Source: Sulfuritalea sp. | GTDB taxonomy: Bacteria; Pseudomonadota; Gammaproteobacteria; Burkholderiales; Rhodocyclaceae | Direction of reading: 5' to 3' | DNA length: 37,615 nt | Assembly: GCA_016712985.1 (NCBI GenBank) | Contig: JADJQA010000020.1 | Coordinates: 1 to 37,615, forward strand | In this document: positions 23,801 through 32,468 of the stretch, piece after piece | Numbering within the stretch: the first letter of the stretch is position 1 | Layout of the letters: the number at the start of each line of letters is the position of its first letter | Program-made: the position numbers and the translations under genes | Notes under the pieces: generated by a model | What the model saw: only the letters and a program-made list of their open reading frames with translations | Databases searched by the model: none | What the model was told of the DNA's origin: nothing

Positions 23801-24249
23801 ACACCAGGTTCTTCCAGCGCGTGGCGAAACACCAGTGCAACCAGCCCGGCAACCTTGTCCGCTCCATCGAGCAACGGCTCGCCGAAGTAGGACCTGGCAC
23901 CCAGCATCACCAGATCGTTGTCCAGCGGAAACAGCGACTGAACATCATCCGTGTAGCACTTTCGAATGTCGCTGATCACGTTTTCGCACGGCGTGCCGGT
24001 CAGCGAGTAGACATAACCCTCGTTGGCGTCGGCGCCATCCAGGAAACCGGCTATGACGCGAACATGCCGCGAATCGCCCTCGAGCAGCGCCACATGGGCA
24101 TAGGCACAGCCGTAGGTGGTCGAACAAAACGCGACAAGATCCTGATAGAAGCGGTCACTCTCCCGTCGGACGACGAACTCGGCGGTTTTGGCCAGCAAAG
24201 CAGCCGGTTCAAAGGGTAGTTCGGGTGGGTGGGTCGTTTCGGCGCGCAC
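20843..24249 (-). pseudogene. GAF-PAS(x4)-GGDEF-EAL signalling protein, frameshift-interrupted
   Basis: One long gene for c-di-GMP turnover, read in pieces. From 24249 (GTG) a GAF-like domain leads (YGCAYAHVALLEGDSRHVRV), then two PAS domains (SRFRSVFDSIFDAIFLHDMA; TRFQRLFENVDAVAIQGYRR). A third PAS (LLRTVIDENPHIICMKDANG) lies in the frame 22523-22990, and a fourth, part in a further frame (LSYALDATGEGLWDWDLTTG), joins the frame 20843-22504 with an intact GGDEF (QGGDEFVVVL) and EAL (CEALIRWNSPELGF). Frame changes are near 22992 (CCC for CCCC in coding sense), 22562-22567 (CG repeat) and 22449 (TT for TTT). All domains keep their catalytic motifs, so sequencing error is as likely as true loss. 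Either way the intact gene would make and degrade c-di-GMP. Confidence 0.85.
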
Positions 24250-24444
24250 GGGTCAAGTTTATACGAGTTGCATCTTGCGGTTAGCACTTCACTGCCTGCC
24301 GTCTACGGCCAGTGCCGCTGCGAACTGGCGCAACTCATGGATACCGTGGGGTCCAGGGCCGCCGCATCGGGCGCGAGGCCATCCCGAAGAAACAAAGAAA
24401 AACGGGAGCCGCAGCCACCGTTTCAGTTCAACGGCCTGCCTGAC

Positions 24445-26150
24445 TCAGGCTTGGCTTTTTGATTGTGCGTCGCGCGTCGCCTCCCGGCACCCGCCAGAGA
24501 GGGAGATCGCCGCTGCCGCCGCGGGCTGGAATTCCCGCTGGTAGCGCTCCAGGCTGTTGGTCGAGCCGCAGACGAAGAGCACGTCATCCGGACGCACCGT
24601 AAAGCCATTCTCGAACTCGACGAGCACGTCTCCTGCCCGCTCCACGGCAATGACCTTGGCCCCCGTGCGTTCCAGCGCCGGACTTCGCCACGGATGCGCT
24701 CCGGCCAGATCGCCGGCGGTCACGCGACTGAACTTGATGCGGTTTCGACGTGAATCACCTGCTCGGCCAGCAGGTGATAGGCAAGTATCTGTCCGGCAAC
24801 CTGCCCCACCGAAATCGCGAAGTCGGCGCCGGAACGGTAGACCCGCACCGTATTGGGCGTCCGCAGGACCCGCACGATCAGCGGCACCTCGGGCGCGTAG
24901 TCGCGCACCGCCGCGGTTGCAAACACCGATTCGCTGTCGTCGCTCAAGGCGAGAATCACGGCACTGGCCTCGCGCACCTTCGCCTGGTCGAGAACGGTCC
25001 GTTCAAGCACGTTGCCCACGACATCGACCCCCGGTGCGGCTACCCGGTCAATCACCACACAGGCTTCGCCGGCGTCATGCAGCATTTCAATGACTTTGTG
25101 GCCGACTGCGCCGTAGCCTGCGACCACGATCGGGCCGGTTCGGCGGATCGGCATGGCCATGCGTTCGACTTTTTCCAGATTGGCGTGCAATCCCACCGCA
25201 ACCAGAATTGCCCCCGGCTCCACTTGCGTCTCCGGCCCCTTGGTCGTGGTAAACGCGCCCCCGTGCCACTGCCCGATGACCGACACGCCATGCTCCTCGC
25301 GCAGACGCAGATCGCCGAGCCGCCCGCCGGCCAGCGGGCTTCCCGCGCGAACCCGGAATTCAGCCATGCCTACCCTGGTGCCGAGCAGGTGCATCCCTTC
25401 CGCCGGCGGGCTGATGCGGGTGCTGGCGCGGGAGGCCAGCGCGGCGCCGAGCACATGCGACGGAGTGAATACTTCGGTCGCGCCAATCTGAATCATCGGC
25501 GGGCGGTAAATCGCTTCGTCGGCCAGCGCATAGATCGGGCCGGCAAAACCGAACTCGCGAACAATCAGCGTGAAACTTGCATTGGCGTAGTCGGTCGAAT
25601 TGACGACCACCGCCCGCGCCTGATTGACGCGCGCCAGCGCTTGAGGATCGTCGGCCAGCTTGCCGAAAACCACGTCGTAACCACGATCGCGCAGACTGCG
25701 GGCGAGTGTCATGTCCTCTTCGAAAATGACGAAGGGGCTGTTGGTGCTGTTGAAGTCCTCGACCAAGGACTCGATTGCCGGGCCGTAGCGGTAGAACAGC
25801 ACTTTCCCGCCCATCGGCGGTAGCAGATGCTGCAAGCGAACCTCGAACCGCTCCTCGAAGTAGGGCAGGACGAATATTGGAAAGATCAGGAAGACGAGAA
25901 ACTGGCCCATGAACTGGCCGACGATCACGAACATGGCCACTGCCGGATGGTCCCAGTGGCTGTCGCCACCATAGCCGGTGGTCGTTAGCGTTTCGGATGC
26001 CCACTGAATGCTTTGCAGAAAGGTGCGGGGACTGCCTTCGAGATGCTCCATCCCGAGCATGTAGATGGTGCCGAGAACCAGCACCGCAGCCGGCAGTAAC
26101 GCAAGCAGCGCGAGCAGGCGCTTGGTTGACCGCTTGAGTTTTGACAGCAT
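24445..26150 (-). CDS. RCK-domain potassium channel, one frameshift near 24730
   Basis: Inner-membrane K+ channel subunit. It starts MLSKLKRSTKRLLALLALLP and has a first helix, a pore loop with the selectivity filter TTTGYGGD (56-63), a second helix (VAMFVIVGQFMGQFLVFLIF) and then cytosolic TrkA/RCK parts: VLFYRYGPAIESLVEDFNST, a TrkA_C-like segment with RVRAGSPLAGGRLGDLRLRE, and a second TrkA_N (IVVAGYGAVGHKVIEMLHDA). The frame stops at 24720, but the final TrkA_C segment (VTAGDLAGAHPWRSPALERT, DDVLFVCGSTNSLERYQREF) continues in another frame to 24445. So one indel near 24720-24740 splits an otherwise intact gene. It is divergent from a CorA-like transporter, with 166 bases between the starts. 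Confidence 0.88.
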
Positions 26151-26316
26151 GTTATTCGGCTTTTGAGATCAGCATCCCCGAGTATCCTCGGCGTTCGCCG
26201 ACAGGTCAAACGCCGGTGCACCCGGCGTCGGCGTTAGAATCCGCCAGTATCGTGCAGGCATGGACACGCCCTGGGTCCGCTGACGAGAGCTGCCACTATT
26301 GGCGAGGAGGCGACAC

Positions 26317-27978
26317 TTGGCAAGCAGCGCTGAAACACCCGATGCCGCCCCCATGGTTCGATTGTTCCACGCCAGCCTGATCTGGCCCCTGCAACTGGAG
26401 CCGCGGGCCTCCGACGAAGGCAGCGGGCGACATTGGGAGGTCCTCGAGAACATGAAGGGGCAGCCCTGGGGCCTCCTCGACGACGAGTTCACCGACGATC
26501 CGACACAGTTCAAGGAGCGTCACTATCGCGAATTCGTCTCCTTCCTCCCCTACGTCCAGCGCCTGCTCTACGGCGACGGGCGTTCGCGGCGTCGCCCGCG
26601 GAGCGATGCCCCGGGCGACTCTCCGATCCATGTGTTTCGTCGCAAGGATGTCGCCAGCCTGCGCCTGACGCTGCGCCCCGGGGCAGACCCGCTCCACCTG
26701 CACATCGTGCACCTCGACCTGTACTTCTTTCAGGACCTGGATCTGGCGGTGCTGAATCTGGAGCTTCGCGGGCATGAGCTGCCGCTGTCGACGGTGCGCG
26801 AGATTCTCTTCCGCTTCGGCCGTGCTTACCCGTCAGGCTGGGACGAGAAAGGGGAGGGACTGCACAACGCGCATCGCGCCGAATGGATCGGAACGCAGGG
26901 AGAAGTGATAGCGGTTTCCGATTCCGAACGCCGCTCGAAATACCTGGAATATGCCTGCCAGCATCGCAGCCCGTGCATTTCCGAGCACTGGGCAGGGATG
27001 TTGCGGCCGCTCGTGCTGGCGCACTCGGATGAACCCGGAGAACTGCGCTACCGCCTGATCGAGTATCACCGCATGCCGGCGATGGTCTATCTGGGGCTGG
27101 ACGACCCGCGCCGCCTGAGCCGCGAGGACTGGGTGCGCGTTGGTCTGGCCACCCTGTTGCACCCCGACGATGCCCTGGCCGCCGACGAACCGAATGTCAG
27201 GGATTTCGAGCAGCGCTATTGCCAGGATCGCTTCTGGCATAACACGGATGCCGGTCCGAACACCCGTTTCATCTGCACGGGAAATGCCCTGACGGTCGTT
27301 GGCGACGCCAGTTCGGCATTCTTCATCGATGCCGAGCGCGGCGTGCTGGCCCAGTTCCGGCACCAGTACTTCCAAGTATTCCTGATTGCGCACCTGCACC
27401 GCGCCGCCTTGCTGGTGTTCTCCGACATCCTGGTCGGCGCGGTGAACGGCCTGAATATCCGCAGGGACTCTTCCGTGCGCCGTTTCAAGCGTCGCATCCG
27501 AGCCAATTTCGAGACCTTCCTGCGCTTTACCCACCGCTACTGGTTCCACGAACTGTCGGAGCGGCCGCATGCGCAAGCGCTGTTTCGCCTGTGTTCCAAT
27601 CACCTTGGCAACGATGAACTGTACGACGAGGTTCGTGACGAAATCCGCGAAATGAGCCAGTACCTCGACAGCGATTCCCAGCGCCGGCAATCCAATACCG
27701 TCGTCAGGCTGACCGTGATTACCATCCTCGGGCTGATTGCCACGGTAACCACCGGCTACTTCGGCATGAACATCATCCCCTTCGGCGAAGGCGCCCCCGT
27801 CGAAAAGCTCTTGCACGGAATCGTCGCGACGCTGGTGTTTGTGTTTCTGGTACTGTTCGCCGTGGCCAGGTCGAAACGACTGTCTGATTTCCTCGAAGCC
27901 GTCTCGGATGAAAAAATGGGCCTGATGGGCAAGCTGAGGGCCTTGGGACGCATCCTGCTCCCAGGTGGAAGATCGTAG
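26317..27978 (+). CDS. CorA-like divalent cation transporter
   Basis: 553 residues. The C-terminus holds two helices separated as in CorA: NTVVRLTVITILGLIATVTT leading to Y-F-G-M-N (GMN at 483-485), then IVATLVFVFLVLFAVARSKR. The large N-terminal cytosolic domain (over 450 residues, e.g. DLYFFQDLDLAVLNLELRGH) is longer than in Mg2+ transporter CorA (about 316), so it belongs to a distinct extended branch. Mg2+, Ni2+ or Zn2+ transport is possible; the ion cannot be told. TTG at 26317 is preferred because AGGAGG (26305-26310) lies 6 bases upstream; another TTG at 26299 would add 6 residues. It pairs divergently with the K+ channel, suggesting shared ion homeostasis control. Confidence 0.85.
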   Translation: MASSAETPDAAPMVRLFHASLIWPLQLEPRASDEGSGRHWEVLENMKGQPWGLLDDEFTDDPTQFKERHYREFVSFLPYVQRLLYGDGRSRRRPRSDAPGDSPIHVFRRKDVASLRLTLRPGADPLHLHIVHLDLYFFQDLDLAVLNLELRGHELPLSTVREILFRFGRAYPSGWDEKGEGLHNAHRAEWIGTQGEVIAVSDSERRSKYLEYACQHRSPCISEHWAGMLRPLVLAHSDEPGELRYRLIEYHRMPAMVYLGLDDPRRLSREDWVRVGLATLLHPDDALAADEPNVRDFEQRYCQDRFWHNTDAGPNTRFICTGNALTVVGDASSAFFIDAERGVLAQFRHQYFQVFLIAHLHRAALLVFSDILVGAVNGLNIRRDSSVRRFKRRIRANFETFLRFTHRYWFHELSERPHAQALFRLCSNHLGNDELYDEVRDEIREMSQYLDSDSQRRQSNTVVRLTVITILGLIATVTTGYFGMNIIPFGEGAPVEKLLHGIVATLVFVFLVLFAVARSKRLSDFLEAVSDEKMGLMGKLRALGRILLPGGRS

Positions 27979-28008
27979 CGGCCGCTGATTCCCGCGGACG
28001 GCCGGACT

Positions 28009-28542
28009 CTACTCGAAGTAAGTCCGGCCCTCCTCGAAGCGCGCGGCAAACCAGCCGTTCTTCAGGCTTTCGGTGCGCACCTTGCCGCGACTGCTGGGCG
28101 CATGGACAAAGCGCTTGTCACCGATGTAGATCCCGACATGCGAGTAGGATTTGTTGCGGGTGTTGAAAAAGACCAGGTCGCCCGGACGCAGTTGCTCTGC
28201 CGGTACCGGTTTGCCCTGTCGCGCCAGATCGGCGGCCGAACCCGCGAGGCGCATGTCGACCGCCTTCTGGTACACATAACTGACCATGCCGCTGCAATCG
28301 AGTCCGGCCTCCGGGTTCTTGCCGCCAAACAGGTAGCCGGTTTCAACCAGCCCCAGGGCAAACAACACCACCTCGTTGGCCTTGTCGTTGATGGCGCCCG
28401 CGGCATTCGCCGTACCGCCACCGCCGACATTTGAAACCGCGGGCGCCGACGACCCCACGCCATAGGGCAATACACCGCAGGCGTTGAGCACCAGCGTCGA
28501 ACTGGCAAGCAGGGCGGCAAGCGAATAGCGCGACGTTGGCAT
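28009..28542 (-). CDS. NlpC/P60 peptidoglycan hydrolase lipoprotein
   Basis: 177 residues. Signal peptide with lipobox L19-N-A-C22 (LVLNACG), so lipid-anchored in the envelope. The NlpC/P60 catalytic triad is visible: C83 in LDCSGMVSYVYQ, H135 in YSHVGIYIGDKRF and H147 in FVHAPSS. The first segment after the signal is Gly/Ser-rich and flexible. Family members cleave the D-Glu-diaminopimelate bond in stem peptides. The gene is convergent with the CorA-like gene (30 bases between stops) and divergent from the alcohol dehydrogenase gene, the starts being 59 bases apart. Confidence 0.93.
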   Translation of the reverse strand: MPTSRYSLAALLASSTLVLNACGVLPYGVGSSAPAVSNVGGGGTANAAGAINDKANEVVLFALGLVETGYLFGGKNPEAGLDCSGMVSYVYQKAVDMRLAGSAADLARQGKPVPAEQLRPGDLVFFNTRNKSYSHVGIYIGDKRFVHAPSSRGKVRTESLKNGWFAARFEEGRTYFE

Positions 28543-28601
28543 GAAAGCAAATCTAATCCGCTACACTGATACCCATAAACCCAAGCAAGGTAGAAAACCT
28601 C

Positions 28602-29732
28602 ATGCAAATCCGCGCCGCCGTCCTCAGTCAGATGGAACTACCGCGCCCCTATGCGCAAACCCGGCCGATCGCCATCGAGACCGTGAACCTCGCCGCGCCC
28701 GGCCCCAATGAAGTGCTGGTCCGCATCACGGCGGCCGGCCTGTGTCATTCCGACCTTTCGATCGTGAACGGCGACCGTCCCCGGCCCATGCCGATGGCGC
28801 TCGGCCACGAAGCCGCCGGCATTGTCGAGGAAACCGGCCCCGGCGTGACCGACCTGGTGCGCGGCGACAGCGTCGCTCTGGTTTTCGTCCCGAGTTGCGG
28901 CCATTGCCTGCCCTGCCTCGAAGGCCGCCCGGCGCTGTGCGAACCCGGCGCGGTGGCCAACACGGCGGGCACCATGGTCGGCGGGCATCGGCACCTGTCG
29001 CGTGCCGACGGCACGCCGCTGAACCACCAGGTCGGCGTTTCCTGCTTCGCCGACCATGCCGTGGTCAATCGCGGCAGCCTGGTCAAGGTGATTCCCGATT
29101 TGCCACCCGATGTCGCGGCGATCTTCGGCTGCGCGGTGCTGACCGGCGTCGGTGCGGCGATCAATTCGGCGCAGGTTCGCGTCGGACAAACCGTGGCCGT
29201 GGTCGGCCTCGGCGGTGTCGGCCTCTCCGCGGTACTGGGCGCCCTGGCGGCCGGTGCGCGTGAAGTCATTGCCGTCGATACGCTGCCCGCCAAACTCGAA
29301 ACCGCACTGGCGCTGGGCGCGACGCGCGCCTTCCTGGCCTCCGATCCGGAAGTCGTGGCGCAGGTCAAGGCGGCGACCAGGGGCGGCGTGGATGTCGCCA
29401 TCGAGGCGGCCAGCTCGGTCGCGGCGCTCGATATCGCCTACCGGATGACGCGGCGCGGCGGCACCACCGTCACCTGCAGCCTGCCACCGCCCTCGCACAC
29501 CTTCAATGTGCCGGCGGTGAATCTGGTCGCCGAAGAGCGCACGCTGAAAGGCAGTTACCTCGGCTCGGCCGTGCCGGCGCGCGACATTCCGCATTACATC
29601 GACCTGTTCAAGGCCGGCCGGCTGCCGGTGGACAGGCTGATCACGCATCGGCTGCGTCTCGACCAGATCAACGAGGGCTTCGACCGCCTGGCCTCCGGCG
29701 AGGCGGTGCGCCAGGTGATCCTGTTCGATTAG
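28602..29732 (+). CDS. Zinc-dependent alcohol dehydrogenase
   Basis: 376-residue medium-chain dehydrogenase of the class III-like group. Catalytic zinc ligands C48 (GLCHSD) and H69-E70 (GHEAAG), and a structural zinc site C99-x2-C102-x2-C105-x7-C113. The Rossmann motif VVGLGGVGLSAVLGALAAGA precedes the ribose-binding Asp in VIAVDTLPAKL. The C-terminal VNLVAEERTLKGSYLGSAVP resembles enzymes acting on aryl or longer alcohols and S-(hydroxymethyl) thiols. It oxidises an alcohol with NAD+; the physiological substrate is not deducible. AAGGTAGAAAACCTC precedes the ATG. Its stop is 3 bases from the stop of the damaged beta-lactamase-like gene. Confidence 0.93.
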   Translation: MQIRAAVLSQMELPRPYAQTRPIAIETVNLAAPGPNEVLVRITAAGLCHSDLSIVNGDRPRPMPMALGHEAAGIVEETGPGVTDLVRGDSVALVFVPSCGHCLPCLEGRPALCEPGAVANTAGTMVGGHRHLSRADGTPLNHQVGVSCFADHAVVNRGSLVKVIPDLPPDVAAIFGCAVLTGVGAAINSAQVRVGQTVAVVGLGGVGLSAVLGALAAGAREVIAVDTLPAKLETALALGATRAFLASDPEVVAQVKAATRGGVDVAIEAASSVAALDIAYRMTRRGGTTVTCSLPPPSHTFNVPAVNLVAEERTLKGSYLGSAVPARDIPHYIDLFKAGRLPVDRLITHRLRLDQINEGFDRLASGEAVRQVILFD

Positions 29733-29735
29733 GCG

Positions 29736-30525
29736 CTACAGCAGCGCCGCCGCCCGGCGGAATTCCATCCTGGCCATCATCCGCGATGCCATGTTGCTGG
29801 TGAAGGAAATTGCGAACCACTGCGCGTGCGGATGCACGAACAGTGCCGTGCCGCTGATTCCGGACCAGGCCATCTCGGCCGCGACGCAGGGCATGGCCGC
29901 AGGACCCCAGTCGAGCCTGACGGCCAGCGCGAGGCCGAAGCCGAAACCGGAGCCGGTATAGGCCAGCGGGCCGTCCAGCCCCGCGGGAAGCTGGTTGCGG
30001 CTGATCGCCTGAAACAGGGCCGGCGACAGCAGTCGCTCCCCGCCTTGGCTTCCGCCATTGGCCAGCATTCGCGCGAAGCTGGCGTAGTCGCCGAGCGTGG
30101 ACACCAGTCCGCCGCCGCCGCTTTCCATCCATGGCCGGCCGTGCTGCCGGACGCCATAGCCTTGCACGCTCGCCTGCCACGCCGTATCGGCAGCGTAGGC
30201 CGATGCCAGCCGCGCCTGGTCGGCGGCAGGCACTGCTGAAGCCGGTTTCGTGCATGCCCAACCGCCCGCGCCGCCGGCACGCCACGACCGAGCGCCCACC
30301 CGCCAGCAGCCCGGAGCCCCCAAACCCCGACCCAAAGCCTCCACTGCCCGCAGGCGGCAACGCCCACGGCCGGCGCGCGCGAGCGCCGCCGCGGGCGGGG
30401 GGGGCCCCCACCCCCACGCGCACCGCGCGCGGGGCGCGCCGCGCCCACCGCGCCGCCGCGCCGCCCGACAGCCCCCCCGCCCGGCCGCGCCCTTCGCAAA
30501 CCAGGCGATCGATGCTGCTGGTCAA
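29736..30525 (-). pseudogene. Beta-lactamase-family serine hydrolase with corrupted middle
   Basis: The C-terminal part is clear: LGMHETGF (about 30258-30238), then after one frame change VPAADQARLASAYAADT, the GGGGLVSTLGDYASFARMLA motif, and GFGFGLALAV to the TAG at 29736. A plausible start, TTG at 30525 (M-T-S-S-I-D-R-L), directly follows the stop of the upstream hypothetical gene. Between about 30260 and 30485, where S-x-x-K and the catalytic Tyr should be, there is only a G/C-only low-complexity block in no sensible frame, also shorter than the missing domain. So both gene ends survive while the catalytic core is lost, either by true decay or through an assembly fault. Confidence 0.7.
30262..30500. 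other. Almost pure G/C low-complexity block
   Basis: A visibly abnormal stretch made nearly only of G and C, with runs such as G8 at 30397-30404 followed by C5 and another C5. It replaces the core of a serine hydrolase gene, has no reading frame with normal composition and contrasts sharply with both flanks. Low-quality or mis-joined sequence is likely. Confidence 0.7.
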
Positions 30526-31080
30526 TCAGTCCGCCACATTCAGCCGCCACGCACCGGCCGGCAGTTTCTCGATGGCGGCGGCAAGCTTGACGCGCGTCAT
30601 GGCGCCGGGATTCATGAATCCCATGCCGCCAGCCGGCAGCTTGTACATCAGCACGGCTTGCTCGAAAAGTCGGGTGAGATTCGCCAGTCTTTCATTGGCG
30701 CCGCTCGGACGGGGTCCGGAAATCCAGATCGCAACAGTGTCGCCGCCGTCAAAGAAGAAATCGGCCCGAGCGGAAAGTTGTGTTTCACTGATGCTCGTCG
30801 GTGGCGTCGCCGAGCCCTCCGGGATCAAGCTCAGTTGCGTTTCTCCACGCTGCGGAAGGTAAGCGCTTAGATCGAGCCGGGTTTCGATTTCGATCCGGGT
30901 AATCGAAGCCGGCGCGAAAATCTCCGTTTCCTGCGCCAAGCCGATGATCAGGGTGCGGCTGGAGAACATCTGGCCCGAGCGCTTGAAACTCTCCAGAACT
31001 TCCTGAATGCCGGCGCTGTCGGTCTGAGTGAAGCGTCGCCTGCGATTGGCGGTGGTGGTGATATTGATGGCGATCGACAT
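30526..31080 (-). CDS. Hypothetical cytosolic protein
   Basis: 184 residues, MSIAINITTTANRRRRFTQT at the start with GGAG 7 bases before the ATG. The sequence is balanced and globular (TLIIGLAQETEIFAPASITR, ISETQLSARADFFFDGGDTV, FEQAVLMYKLPAGGMGFMNP) with no signal peptide or membrane helix. I recognise no family. Its stop is followed immediately by the TTG start of the serine hydrolase gene, so the two were probably co-transcribed. Confidence 0.65.
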   Translation of the reverse strand: MSIAINITTTANRRRRFTQTDSAGIQEVLESFKRSGQMFSSRTLIIGLAQETEIFAPASITRIEIETRLDLSAYLPQRGETQLSLIPEGSATPPTSISETQLSARADFFFDGGDTVAIWISGPRPSGANERLANLTRLFEQAVLMYKLPAGGMGFMNPGAMTRVKLAAAIEKLPAGAWRLNVAD

Positions 31081-31491
31081 GACCTGGCTCCCTCAGAAAA
31101 ATGACGATGCTTTCATCTTAGCGTATTGAAAGCGGATTTTGGCGCGCTCAGAAGGACTTGTTCAGCAAGCTATCCGGATTTGTTTGGGCCATTGACACCG
31201 CCGGTAAACAGGCGCGGCAGAAAAGCCGGTGACGCATGAGTTTCCCTTTTCCTGAATTGAAAGCCTTGGGATGCAGCATGGCAATATGCACCAAATCCGG
31301 CGGGCCGGCGATAGAAACTGAATTGCGGCAATCCGTCTTCGGCAGGCATTTGGCGGCCACTGTTCGATGGCAGCGGAATGCCTGCCGGGCAGAACAAACT
31401 CGTCGCTCCACGCCCATTTGAGATCCAGAGGCCGGAATTGGTGGCGTTGGTGACGCCGATTGGTCACGAGCGAGGAATGCAAGCGCCGGTG
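31081..31491. other. Gene-poor stretch, possible repeat-derived sequence
   Basis: About 410 bases without a convincing gene. Several overlapping open frames exist on both strands (for example one at 31162-31497 minus containing HQFRPLDLKWAWSDEFVLPG), but none has a ribosome site or recognisable domain. I have a vague impression that this DNA resembles a dispersed non-coding repeat translated as small spurious proteins in related genomes; that is memory, not evidence. Confidence 0.35.
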
Positions 31492-31529
31492 TTGCATCGC
31501 CCAAGAATTTCCGTATACTGTCCGTACAG
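31492..31529 (+). promoter_or_regulatory. Promoter and operator of the toxin-antitoxin pair
   Basis: TTGCAT (31492-31497) and TATACT (31514-31519), spaced by 16 bases, form a sigma-70-like promoter. Overlapping the -10 is a near-palindrome CTGTCCGTACAG (31518-31529) with a repeated CCGTA. This is the expected place for autorepression by the antitoxin. GGAGG precedes the ATG at 31545. Confidence 0.65.
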
Positions 31530-31544
31530 AAAACGGAGGTCGTC

Positions 31545-31823
31545 ATGGGCGCCACAATCAAGGAAGAACGCATAGAAATCCGTCTCGCGTCCGCCGAGAA
31601 AGAGCGAATTCGGCAAGCGGCTGTGCTCTGCCACCAGAACGTCAGCGAATTCGTTCTCGGGGCCGTACGCCACGCAGCGGATGAAACCCTGGCCGAGCAG
31701 ACGCGTTTTGTGCTGCCCGTCGATCAGATGATGGCGTTTTACGCCGCGCTGGATCAGCCGGCAAAGTCGATCCCCCGGCTGAGGGAACTGCTCAAGAAGC
31801 CCAGCGTTTTCGAGAACAAATGA
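31545..31823 (+). CDS. DUF1778 (TacA-like) antitoxin
   Basis: 92-residue ribbon-helix-helix antitoxin. N-terminal KEERIEIRLASAEKERIRQA with VSEFVLGAVRHAADETL is the DUF1778 signature: the first strand binds DNA and the following helices dimerise. The C-terminal extension (FVLPVDQMMAFYAALDQPAK, RLRELLKKPSVFENK) wraps the acetyltransferase toxin and neutralises it. A strong ribosome site (GGAGG) and a promoter with an overlapping near-palindrome lie upstream. The stop overlaps the toxin start by ATGA (31820-31823), the classical coupled TA arrangement. Confidence 0.92.
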   Translation: MGATIKEERIEIRLASAEKERIRQAAVLCHQNVSEFVLGAVRHAADETLAEQTRFVLPVDQMMAFYAALDQPAKSIPRLRELLKKPSVFENK

Positions 31824-32397
31824 AGCTGCCGCTGCGGGGTCCCGAACTACTCACCGAGACCCACGACGTGGCTTCATTTGACTGCGGGAATGATGACCTG
31901 AAGCGTTTTCTCCAGCGGCACGCATTGAACAATCAGCGCAATCAAAGCGCGCGCACGTATGTCGCGTTGCGCGGCGAAACCCGGGTCGTGGGGTTCTACA
32001 CGCTGGCGGCGGCATCCGCCGAGTCTGATGTCGTGCCGCCACGACTTGCCAGGGGTCTGGCAAGACACCCCATTCCGCTCACCCTGCTGGCCAGGCTTGG
32101 CGTTGACTCGACGGAGCAGGGCGCAGGCCTGGGTGCGGGGTTGCTGAAGGACGCTTTCAAACGATTTCTCCGGGCGCAGGCCATCATCGCGGCTGGCTCT
32201 CGTGGTACAGGCCAAGGATGAGGGAGCCAGGGCGTTCTTATCGGCATTTCGGGTTTGTCCCCTCGCCGATCGATCCGTACCATCTTTTCCTGATGACAAA
32301 AGAAATTCACGAGGCCATGCGCTGGGTGCGTCATCTGCCCGGCTCAACCCATGCCATTACACACAAGTCCTCCGTCATGAGTAAGCTCGCATGGTGA
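31820..32397 (+). pseudogene. GNAT (TacT-like) toxin, frameshifted, 3' end next to IS
   Basis: GNAT acetyltransferase toxin of the TacT type, which blocks translation by acetylating aminoacyl-tRNA. The first 120 residues read well: DVASFDCGNDDLKRFLQRHA, YVALRGETRVVGFYTLAAAS, and the acetyl-CoA loop LLARLGVDSTEQGAGLGAGL. The frame then ends at 32221, but LVVQAKDEGARAF follows in another frame and YRHFGFVPSPIDPYHLFLMT in a third, giving two indels near 32190 and at 32238 (one extra T). Intact TacT proteins are about 160-175 residues, consistent with all three pieces together. Beyond MTKEIHEAMR the frame runs on to 32397 next to the insertion sequence. Either sequencing error or inactivation. 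Confidence 0.8.
32250..32347 (+). repeat. Left copy of imperfect direct repeat flanking the IS
   Basis: This segment (CGGGTTTG to GGCTCAA) covers the 3' end of the TacT gene and recurs imperfectly at 33736-33829. A 23-base core (32302-32324, beginning GAAATTCACGAGG) is identical in both copies. Confidence 0.7.
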
Positions 32398-32468
32398 CCG
32401 TAATACCTGAGTGCCGGAGTCTGGTATACCCTTTGCTTGCCCATCCTTCTTTTACATGGAAGGATGCG

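Noticed and set aside
27979..28008. Terminator between the convergent CorA-like and NlpC/P60 genes
   Set aside because: CGGCCG is only self-complementary over six bases and no T run follows; the hairpin is too weak to call.
31162..31497. 111-codon minus-strand frame as a gene
   Set aside because: No ribosome site, no domain, Arg/Cys/Pro-rich and overlapped by competing frames on both strands.
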